64,000 nucleotides of DNA from Blastococcus colisei (GTDB lineage Bacteria > Actinomycetota > Actinomycetes > Mycobacteriales > Geodermatophilaceae). A program made the position numbers and the translations under genes. How positions within the stretch are numbered: the first letter of the stretch is position 1; each line of letters opens with the position of its first letter. The notes under the pieces were generated by a model. The model did no database searches, was not told the DNA's origin, and saw only the letters and a program-made list of their open reading frames with translations. The stretch spans positions 434,001 through 498,000 of the forward strand of contig NZ_VFQE01000002.1 of the NCBI RefSeq assembly GCF_006717095.1, in the 5' to 3' direction. Below are positions 44,925 to 52,506 of the stretch, in pieces.

Positions 44925-47765
44925 TCAGCCCGCGGTGACCGGGTCCGCGGCCTTCTTCGCCGCTGCCTTCTTCGCCGGCGCCTTCTTGGCTCCGGTCTTC
45001 TTCGCCGCCGTCTTCTTGGCGGCCTTCTTCTTCGCCGGGCCCGCGGCCCGGCGGTCGGCGAGCAGCTCGGCGGCCCGCTCGATGGTGATCGTCTCGACGT
45101 CGTCGCCCTTGCGCAGGCTGGCGTTGGTCTCGCCGTCGGTGACGTACGGGCCGAACCGGCCCTCGCGGACCGTGACCTGGCCCTCGGTGACCGGGTCGGG
45201 GCCCAGCTCCTTCAGCGGGGCCTTCGCCGCCGCGCGACCCCGCTGCTTGGGCTGGGCGAAGATCGCCAGCGCCTCGTCGAGGGTGACCGTGAAGAGCTTC
45301 TCCTCGCCGTCGAGCGAGCGGGAGTCGGTGCCCTTCTTGATGTAGGGCCCGTAGCGGCCGTTGAGCGCCTGGATCTCCTCGCCGTCCGGCGCCGCCCCGA
45401 CCGTGCGCGGCAGCGTGAGCAGCTTCAGCGCCTCCTCCAGGGTCAGCGTCTCCGGCGACATCGAGGCGAAGAGGCTGGCCGTGCGCGGCGCGTCCTTGCT
45501 GCCCTCGGGGACGACGGTCGTCACGTAGGGGCCGTAGCGGCCGGCCTTGACGACGACGGGGTGCCCGGACCCGGGATCGGTGCCGAGCTCGCGGTCGCCC
45601 GAGGGCGCTTCCAGCAGCTCCTGAACCTTCTCGTTCGTGAGCTCGTCCGGAGCGAGGTCCTCGGGGATGCTGACCCGCGCGCCGTCCTCGCCGCCTGCCT
45701 GCAGGTAGGGGCCGTAGCGGCCGACGCGGGCGACGACCGACTCGCCGTCGGGACCGGTGGCCTCCAGCGGGATCGAGTTCACCCCGCGGGCGTCGATCTC
45801 CTCGAGCCGCTGGCCGACGATCTGCTTGAGCCCGCCGGACTCGGCGATCCCGCCGTTGCCGCGGCCCCCGCCACCGAAGTAGAACTCCGTCAGCCAGTCC
45901 ACGCGCTGCAGGTTCCCGCCCGCGATCTCGTCGAGCTCCTCCTCCAGGGATGCGGTGAAGTCGTAGTCGACGAGCTGCGCGAAGTGCTGCTCGAGCAGGT
46001 TCACCACGGCGAAGGCGACGAACGAGGGCACCAGGGAGTTGCCCTTCTTCCACACGTACCCGCGGTCCTGGATGGTCTGCATGATCGACGCGAAGGTCGA
46101 CGGCCGGCCGATGCCCAGCTCCTCGAGCCGGGCGACCAGGCTCGGCTCGGTGTAGCGCGCCGGCGGGCTGGTGGTGTGGCCCTTCGCGTCCAGCTCCCGG
46201 GTGTCCAGCTGCTGGCCGCGCTCCAGGCGGGGCAGCCGCCGCTCGGCGTCGTCGCTGCCGTTCTCGTCGTCGCCGCCCGACGCCGGCCCCTCCTCCCGGG
46301 ACTCGACGTAGGCCTTGAGGAAGCCGGGGAAGGTGATCGTGCGACCGCTCGCGGTGAACTCGACCGCCTCGTCGGTGGCGCTGCGCCCGGCCAGCCGGAT
46401 GCTGACCGTCTGGCCGACCGCGTCGGCCATCTGCGAGGCGACCGTCCGCTGCCAGATGAGCTCGTAGAGCCGGAACTCGTCGCGGGCGAGCTGGGGGGCC
46501 AGCTGCCCCGGCGTCCGGAAGTTGTCACCGGCCGGCCGGATCGCCTCGTGCGCCTCCTGGGCGCCCTTGGCCTTGCTCTTGTAGCGGCGCGCCTCGGCGG
46601 GGACGTAGGCGTCGCCGTAGAGCTCGCGGGCCTGCTGGCGGGCGGCGTTGATCGCCTCCTGCGACAGGTTCGTGGAGTCGGTCCGCATGTAGGTGATGTG
46701 GCCGTTCTCGTACAGCCGCTGCGCCACCCGCATCGTCTGCGCCGACGACCAGCCGAGCTTGCGGCCGGCGTCCATCTGCAGCGTCGAGGTGGTGAACGGG
46801 GCGTACGGACGGCGCCGGTAGGGCTTCTCGTCGACCCGGCTCACGCTCACCTGGCGCCCCTCGAGGCGGGCGGCGAGCCCACGGGCGCCGGCCTCGTCGA
46901 GGTGCACGACGTCGCCGGTCACCCCGCCGGTGGCCGGGTCGAAGTCCTTGCCGGTGGCGACCCGGCTGTCGTCGACGCTGACCAGCTTGGCCCGGACCGT
47001 CGTCGGCTCACCCTGGTCGGTCGCGACGGCCGGCCGCGGGACGGCGAAGGTGCCCTCCAGCGACCAGTAGTCGGCGGCGTGGAAGGACATCCGCTCCCGC
47101 TCGCGCTCGACGACGATCCGGGTGGCAACCGACTGCACCCGGCCGGCCGAGAGCTTCGGCAGCACCTTCTTCCAGAGCACCGGCGAGACCTCGTAGCCGT
47201 AGAGGCGGTCGAGGATGCGGCGGGTCTCCTGGGCGTCGACCAGGTCGGTGTCCAGCTCCCGCGGGTTGGCCACCGCCCGGGCGATCGCCTCGGGGGTGAT
47301 CTCGTGGAAGACCATCCGGTGCACCGGGACGCGCGGCTTGAGGGTGTCGACCAGGTGCCAGGCGATCGCCTCGCCCTCGCGGTCCTCGTCTGTCGCGAGG
47401 TAGACCTCGCTGGCCTGCTTCACCAGCTGCTTGAGCCGGCTGACCTGCTGCTTGCGGTCGGGGCTGACCACGTAGAGCGGCTCGAAGGAGTTGTCGACGT
47501 CGACGCCGAGCCGGGCCCACGCGGCGCCCTTGTGCTCGGCCGGCACGTCGGCGGCGTTGCGGGGCAGGTCGCGGATGTGCCCGACGCTGGCTTCGACGAC
47601 GTAGCCGCTGCCCAGGTAGCCGGCGATCTTGTTCGCCTTGGTCGGCGACTCCACGATGACCAGCGGCTTGCCCCCGGACGCGGCGGTGCGCCGGCGCGCG
47701 GGGGTCTTCGTCCCGCCGTCGGCCGCGGTGCTCTCGCTTCCGGTCTGGCTGGTCTTCGTGGGCAC
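44925..47765 (-). CDS. topA: DNA topoisomerase I (type IA)
   Basis: Relaxes negative supercoils. GTG 47765 gives 946 residues with AGGAG upstream; 68 upstream codons in frame are unrelated. The TOPRIM domain starts PLVIVESPTKANKIAGYLG and includes ATDEDREGEAIAWHL. The catalytic Tyr lies in HITYMRTDSTNLS (~residue 358). Several C-terminal topo_C repeats follow (GRYGPYLQ, GRYGPYV, GRYGPYIKKG, GRFGPYVTDG) in place of zinc fingers. The last ~35 residues are the Lys/Ala-rich tail typical of actinobacterial TopA, which aids processivity. A 228-bp gap without a gene lies upstream. Confidence 0.97.
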   Translation of the reverse strand: MPTKTSQTGSESTAADGGTKTPARRRTAASGGKPLVIVESPTKANKIAGYLGSGYVVEASVGHIRDLPRNAADVPAEHKGAAWARLGVDVDNSFEPLYVVSPDRKQQVSRLKQLVKQASEVYLATDEDREGEAIAWHLVDTLKPRVPVHRMVFHEITPEAIARAVANPRELDTDLVDAQETRRILDRLYGYEVSPVLWKKVLPKLSAGRVQSVATRIVVERERERMSFHAADYWSLEGTFAVPRPAVATDQGEPTTVRAKLVSVDDSRVATGKDFDPATGGVTGDVVHLDEAGARGLAARLEGRQVSVSRVDEKPYRRRPYAPFTTSTLQMDAGRKLGWSSAQTMRVAQRLYENGHITYMRTDSTNLSQEAINAARQQARELYGDAYVPAEARRYKSKAKGAQEAHEAIRPAGDNFRTPGQLAPQLARDEFRLYELIWQRTVASQMADAVGQTVSIRLAGRSATDEAVEFTASGRTITFPGFLKAYVESREEGPASGGDDENGSDDAERRLPRLERGQQLDTRELDAKGHTTSPPARYTEPSLVARLEELGIGRPSTFASIMQTIQDRGYVWKKGNSLVPSFVAFAVVNLLEQHFAQLVDYDFTASLEEELDEIAGGNLQRVDWLTEFYFGGGGRGNGGIAESGGLKQIVGQRLEEIDARGVNSIPLEATGPDGESVVARVGRYGPYLQAGGEDGARVSIPEDLAPDELTNEKVQELLEAPSGDRELGTDPGSGHPVVVKAGRYGPYVTTVVPEGSKDAPRTASLFASMSPETLTLEEALKLLTLPRTVGAAPDGEEIQALNGRYGPYIKKGTDSRSLDGEEKLFTVTLDEALAIFAQPKQRGRAAAKAPLKELGPDPVTEGQVTVREGRFGPYVTDGETNASLRKGDDVETITIERAAELLADRRAAGPAKKKAAKKTAAKKTGAKKAPAKKAAAKKAADPVTAG

Positions 47766-47993
47766 GGTGCTCCTGTCGGTGGTACTGCGGTGGCGCTGCG
47801 GCAGTGCGCTGGGTGTCGAGTGCTCCCCCGACTCCGGCGGGCGCCGCCGCGGAAACGCCCCTCGGCGGGCCACGGTAAGCCACACACCGGACGAGGCGCC
47901 GGGGGCGACCTTCCGTGGGCGTGCCGTCACCCGGACCAACGTCGTCCGCGGGCACGTGTTCCCCGGCACCCGTGTCGCGGCCTCCCGACCGGG

Positions 47994-49532
47994 TCAACGG
48001 GGGTCCGGCATCCCTGTCATCACGCGCCCCACGGCGGCCAGCGTGGGCAGGTCGGCGTCGTAGTACCCGGAGTGCCCCGTGTCCGGGCCGACCGGCAGCT
48101 CGGTCGAGCCGAAGGAGTCGGAGGCGGTCGACCGGCCGAACCACCGCAGGGCGACGACCAGGTCGTCCGGGGATGCGGCGTCGTACACCTCGGGCGCCTC
48201 CAGACTCGCCGCGTCGTCCTCCATGCCGGGGCTGCCGAGGAGCACGACGGCATCGGCGTCCAGCGCCCCGGGCGCGTCAGCGGCCTCGTCGACCACCACC
48301 GTTCCGTAGCTGTGCGCCAGCACGGTCGCCCGCCCCTCCGGGGTGACGACGGCGTCCCGGCCGGCGCGCAGCCCGGTGAGGGAGGTGGCAAGTGCAGCAC
48401 CGCCCTCCACGGCGTTCGTCCGCCCGAGGATCTGCGCGGCACCACTGGGGCTGTCGTACCCCAGCCACACCGCGGTCGCGACGGTCGTGCCGGGCGCCGC
48501 CTCCCGCGCGGCCCCGGCGACGGCCCGCGCGGCCCCGACCAGACCGCCGAGGTCGTCCCCGGGCGAGTTGTGGATGCCGGGCACCAGCAGCGCCACCGCA
48601 TCCGCGGTGTCGAGGTCTCCCAGTGCCAGCACCAGGCGGTCGCCGGCCAGGTCGAGCAGCTGGAGCTGCACCTGCCGGCCGGCCGCCTCCTCGACCTCGA
48701 TCCGGTGCGTCACGACCCGGGCGGTGAAGGCGGCGTACGGGTCGGTCCCCGGATCGGCGAGTGCGGCGGCCAGGAGCCGCCGGTTCGCCAGGTCGCGGGC
48801 CCAGGCCGGCAGCCCGTCGCGCCCGCCCAGGCCGGCCGGGTCCGCGCGCACTGCGGCGAGCTGGGCCGTGAGCGGCAGGGCCGCCCACCAGGCCGCCACC
48901 GCATCCGGCGGACCGGTCGGGCCACGTGGCACGCAGACCGGCTGCGCGACGGGCACCCAGGCCGCGAGCGCGGGAAAGTCCGCCGGGGCGAACGCGTCGC
49001 GCACCCCGACGCCGGCCAGGGCAGAACCCGCGTCCTCGGCGGCCGCCGCCGCTGCCGTCGCGTGGCGCAGGGCGGCCTCTGCCGCGGTGAGGGCCGGGGC
49101 GGGCGAGGGAAGTTCGGCCCCGGGCACGAGCGCGCCGACCGCGGCGGCCAGGCCGCTCCGATCCCCGAGCACGGCAGCCGGCCCACCGGCGAACGCCTCC
49201 GCGCGCACCAGCGCCTCCCGGGCCAGCTCCTGGGCCGCATCCGCCTCGGCGCTGAGCCGGTCGAGGGCGGACAACGACTCGCTCAGCGCCCGCTCGACCG
49301 CCCAGGTGACGGCCGAGAGTTCCCGGACGGCGGCGGCTGCGGTGCGCGCCGCCGGCCCCGCCCAGCTCTCCCCCGAATCCACCGCGCGCGCGACGCCTTC
49401 CAGCCGGGCCCGCCAGATCGGGAGCCGCCCGGCCACCGCGCCGAGCGTGCCGACCGCCCGGCGCAGCAGCGCGACGTCCCAGGCCGCGGCGGCCCGCAGA
49501 CCCGACGTCATGTCGAGCACGGGCGCGGTCAT
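47994..49532 (-). CDS. DUF1023 alpha/beta hydrolase with WXG-like N-terminal domain
   Basis: A 512-residue protein. The N-terminal ~200 residues are an Ala-rich helical domain with a WAG (WXG) motif at 57-59 (ESWAGPAA), resembling type VII secretion substrates. The C-terminal DUF1023 domain (~260-500) has an alpha/beta-hydrolase nucleophile elbow AHSYGT (Ser ~406), VVLLGSPGM, and a late His in GPDTGHSGYYD. There is no Sec signal peptide. Its natural substrate, perhaps a lipid or ester, is unknown. ATG 49532 overlaps the stop of the small upstream gene by 4 nt, so the two are a coupled pair. The DUF1023 family is actinobacterial. Confidence 0.8.
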   Translation of the reverse strand: MTAPVLDMTSGLRAAAAWDVALLRRAVGTLGAVAGRLPIWRARLEGVARAVDSGESWAGPAARTAAAAVRELSAVTWAVERALSESLSALDRLSAEADAAQELAREALVRAEAFAGGPAAVLGDRSGLAAAVGALVPGAELPSPAPALTAAEAALRHATAAAAAAEDAGSALAGVGVRDAFAPADFPALAAWVPVAQPVCVPRGPTGPPDAVAAWWAALPLTAQLAAVRADPAGLGGRDGLPAWARDLANRRLLAAALADPGTDPYAAFTARVVTHRIEVEEAAGRQVQLQLLDLAGDRLVLALGDLDTADAVALLVPGIHNSPGDDLGGLVGAARAVAGAAREAAPGTTVATAVWLGYDSPSGAAQILGRTNAVEGGAALATSLTGLRAGRDAVVTPEGRATVLAHSYGTVVVDEAADAPGALDADAVVLLGSPGMEDDAASLEAPEVYDAASPDDLVVALRWFGRSTASDSFGSTELPVGPDTGHSGYYDADLPTLAAVGRVMTGMPDPR

Positions 49533-49855
49533 CGGGGCGGCCGCCGGCCATCGCCGATGCGCCCGGCGATCCGGGCGTCCTCGTCCAGATAGGCCTCCAC
49601 GGCGGCGGCGAGGGTGCGGGAGAGGGCGGTCGTCTGCTCTGCCAGCACCTCCTCCAGCCTGGCCCAGGCGGTGGCGGCCGCACCCGCCGTCCAGCCCTGG
49701 TTCCCCTCGAGCGCCGCCGAGAGCGACCCGGCCGCCTCGCGGCAGCCGTCGGCGTCGTCGAGCAGCTCGGCGGCCAGCCCGGTGAGCTCGACGGCGAGCG
49801 CCGTCACCGCGGCCGGCTGGACGACGACGACATCGGGGGGACTCGGCGACGTCAT
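49529..49855 (-). CDS. small helical WXG100-like protein
   Basis: A 108-residue Ala/Leu-rich all-helical protein of WXG100 size and shape: helix (~15-50), turn with Trp55 (NQGWTAGAA, WxxG rather than strict WXG), helix (~60-95), then a charged tail. Overlap with the DUF1023 hydrolase by 4 nt (ATGA) suggests they act or are exported together. No type VII machinery (EccC, EccD, MycP) is in the window. The assignment rests on size, the turn Trp and context. Confidence 0.6.
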   Translation of the reverse strand: MTSPSPPDVVVVQPAAVTALAVELTGLAAELLDDADGCREAAGSLSAALEGNQGWTAGAAATAWARLEEVLAEQTTALSRTLAAAVEAYLDEDARIAGRIGDGRRPPR

Positions 49856-49979
49856 GGGAACTCCCTGGGTGGTCCGGTGCCCTGGGCGGGCGGCAGGCTC
49901 CGGACGCTAGGACCGGGGGCCCGGCCGTCGTGCGCCGTCGTCCACAGGCACCGGCCCGGTCCACATCCCGCGCACGGAC

Positions 49980-50007
49980 CCTCCGGCCGGCGGTTGCCGG
50001 CCGGAGG
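49980..50007 (-). terminator. hppA terminator
   Basis: A perfect 12-bp stem CCTCCGGCCGGC (49980-49991) with 49996-50007 and a 4-nt loop, 13 nt past the hppA stop codon. Confidence 0.85.
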
Positions 50008-50020
50008 ATCCGCCCGGGGG

Positions 50021-52288
50021 TCAGGGAGCGGTGGCGGTGAGGGTGCTGCCGTCCGCCGTGGCGGTCGGAGCGCCGCCGACGACGACCGACCGGCGCTTGG
50101 AGACCACGACGGAGATCACGATGACCAGGACCGCGCCGAGGGCGATGAGCACGCGCAGCGTGGTGTTGGCGTCCTCACCGACCGACAGCCCGACGACGGC
50201 CGGGGCGATGATCAGCGCGACCAGGTTCATCACCTTGATCAGCGGGTTGATCGCCGGGCCGGCGGTGTCCTTGAACGGGTCGCCCACCGTGTCGCCGATG
50301 ACGGTCGCGGCGTGCGCCTCGCTGCCCTTCCCCCCGTAGGCGCCGTCCTCGACCATCTTCTTGGCGTTGTCCCAGGCGCCGCCGGAGTTGGAGAGGAAGA
50401 CCGCCATCAGGGTGCCGGCCGCGATGGCCCCGACGAGGTAGGCCGCCAACGGGCCGAAGCCGAGTCCGAAGCCGACCGCCACGGGCGCGAGGACGGCGAG
50501 CAGACCTGGCGTGGCCAGCTCGCGCAGCGAGTCCTTGGTGCAGATGTCGACGACGGCGCTGTAGTCCGGCCGCTCGGTGTAGTTCATGATCCCGGGCTTG
50601 GTGCGGAACTGCTCCCGGACCTCGAAGACCACCCGCCCGGCGGCGCGGGAGACCGCACTGATCGCCAGCCCGGAGAAGAAGAACACCACGGCGGCGCCCA
50701 GCACCGCGCCGACGACGTTGTTCGGGTTCACCAGGCTGAACGCGTCGCCGAGGGTGTCGCCCGCCTCGTCGAGGGCCACCCCGATCTGGGCGTTGTAGGA
50801 GCCGAAGAGGGCGGTGGCGGCGAGAACGGCCGTCGCGATGGCGATCCCCTTCGTGATCGCCTTCGTGGTGTTGCCGACGGCGTCGAGGTCGGTGAGCACG
50901 CGGGCGCCCTCCTCGTCGATGTCGCCGGACATCTCCGCGATGCCCTGCGCGTTGTCGCTGACCGGTCCGAAGGTGTCCATCGCGACGATGACGCCGGCCG
51001 TCGTGAGCAGGCCGCAGCCGGCGAGGGCGACGGCGTAGAGGGCCGCGCCACCCCCGACGAGGAAGGCGCCGTAGACGGCCCCGCCGATGAGCAGCGCGGC
51101 GTAGACCGCCGACTCGAGCCCGAGGGAGATCCCGGAGAGGATCACCGTGGCCGGGCCGGTCAGCGAGCTGCGGCCGATGTCCTTGACCGGCTTGCGGCTG
51201 GTCTCGGTGAAGTAGCCGGTGAGCTGCTGGATCGTTGCGGCGAGGACGACGCCGATGAACACCGAGACGAAGCCGAGAACCTGCGGGCTGACGGCCAGGT
51301 CGGCGCCGTCGGAGATGCTCGGCAGGTAGGTGAAGGACGCCGCGGCGACGAGCACGAGGGAGACCGCGGCCGAGGTGAAGAAACCGCGGTTGATCGGCGC
51401 CATCCCGCTGCTGTCGGTCTTGCCCGGTCTGGTCGCCAGGACACCGACGACCGAGGCGATGATTCCGATCGCGGCGACCAGGAGCGGGAACACCATGCCG
51501 ACGGGACCGAAGAAGACCTGCCCGAGGATCAGGGCGGCGACCAACGTGACGGCGTAGGACTCGAAGAGGTCGGCCGCCATGCCGGCGCAGTCGCCGACGT
51601 TGTCGCCCACGTTGTCGGCGATTGTGGCGGCGTTGCGCGGGTCGTCCTCGGGGATGCCGGCCTCGACCTTGCCCACCAGGTCCGCGCCCACATCGGCGGC
51701 CTTGGTGAAGATGCCGCCGCCCACGCGCATGAACATGGCGAGCAGGGCACCGCCGAAGCCGAAGCCCTCGAGGACGATCGGGGCGGTCTCGTCGAAGAGC
51801 AGGAGCGCCAGCGCGGCGCCGGAGAGCCCCAGGCCGATGGTGATCATGCCGACGACCCCACCGGTGCGGTAGGCGATGCGGAAGGACGGCTGGTAGCCGC
51901 CCGCGTTGGCCGCCGCGGCGACGCGGACGTTGCCGCGCGTCGCCAGCGTCATGCCGATGAAGCCGACGGAGGCGGAGAACAGCGCGCCGATGAGGAAGAA
52001 GATGGCGCGTCCCACGCGGGTCTCCCAACCGCCGTCGGCGACGGGGAGCACCAGCAGGAGCACGAAGACGATCACGGCGAAGACGCCGAGCGTTCGGAAC
52101 TGCCGTCTCAGGTAGGCCGCCGCGCCCTCCTGGACCGCCTGCGCGATCTCGCGCATCTTCACCGTGCCCTGATCGGCGGCCAGGACGGCCCGGACCAGGT
52201 AATAGGCGAACGCCAGGGCGGCCAGCGAGATGACGAGGACGATCCAGACCAGGACCGAGTCCCCGCCGGACAGCGAACTGTCGGGCAT
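50021..52288 (-). CDS. hppA: membrane-bound proton-translocating pyrophosphatase
   Basis: Couples pyrophosphate hydrolysis to H+ export. ATG 52288 gives 755 residues and about 16 membrane helices. The active-site signatures are DVGADLVGKVEAGIPEDDPR and DNVGDNVGDCAGMAADLFES, and, near the C-terminus, GDTVGDPFKDTAGPAINP. The motif GNTTKAITKG has Lys where K+-dependent enzymes have Ala, so by published family rules this should be the K+-independent H+ type. It is monocistronic, with a terminator at 49980-50007 and a CRP-like site upstream. It complements the soluble Ppa. Confidence 0.95.
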   Translation of the reverse strand: MPDSSLSGGDSVLVWIVLVISLAALAFAYYLVRAVLAADQGTVKMREIAQAVQEGAAAYLRRQFRTLGVFAVIVFVLLLVLPVADGGWETRVGRAIFFLIGALFSASVGFIGMTLATRGNVRVAAAANAGGYQPSFRIAYRTGGVVGMITIGLGLSGAALALLLFDETAPIVLEGFGFGGALLAMFMRVGGGIFTKAADVGADLVGKVEAGIPEDDPRNAATIADNVGDNVGDCAGMAADLFESYAVTLVAALILGQVFFGPVGMVFPLLVAAIGIIASVVGVLATRPGKTDSSGMAPINRGFFTSAAVSLVLVAAASFTYLPSISDGADLAVSPQVLGFVSVFIGVVLAATIQQLTGYFTETSRKPVKDIGRSSLTGPATVILSGISLGLESAVYAALLIGGAVYGAFLVGGGAALYAVALAGCGLLTTAGVIVAMDTFGPVSDNAQGIAEMSGDIDEEGARVLTDLDAVGNTTKAITKGIAIATAVLAATALFGSYNAQIGVALDEAGDTLGDAFSLVNPNNVVGAVLGAAVVFFFSGLAISAVSRAAGRVVFEVREQFRTKPGIMNYTERPDYSAVVDICTKDSLRELATPGLLAVLAPVAVGFGLGFGPLAAYLVGAIAAGTLMAVFLSNSGGAWDNAKKMVEDGAYGGKGSEAHAATVIGDTVGDPFKDTAGPAINPLIKVMNLVALIIAPAVVGLSVGEDANTTLRVLIALGAVLVIVISVVVSKRRSVVVGGAPTATADGSTLTATAP

Positions 52289-52397
52289 GTGTTCCTCCAA
52301 TGCGGTCGGCAGCCGCCGGGAGGCGTCAGTGCTCCCCGGGTCGGCGGAGGTTCCGCCCGGCACATCGGGAGCCCCCGCGCACCGAACGCTGCCGGAG

Positions 52398-52413
52398 TGT
52401 AAGGGAGATCACA
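52398..52413. promoter_or_regulatory. CRP/GlxR-like operator upstream of hppA
   Basis: TGTAAGGGAGATCACA fits TGTRA-N6-TCACA, with the flanking bases extending the dyad (GTGTAA...TCACAC). It lies 110 bp upstream of the hppA ATG and 94 bp upstream of the helicase GTG, in an unusually AT-rich stretch. No CRP gene is in the window. Confidence 0.4.
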
Positions 52414-52506
52414 CCCAGTGCGGACGTCCAGTATGTTCTGTTACCTGCATCACATGAATGACATTCGCCGCCGCCCTCCGTCGCCGGAAGGTGTGACAGT
52501 GGACGG

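Noticed and set aside
44499-49592. Very long plus-strand open frame (about 1,700 codons) beginning at the methyltransferase remnant
   Set aside because: It runs antisense to topA and the DUF1023 gene; its translation is Arg/Gly/Ala-rich with no domain. Long antisense frames are expected at this GC content.
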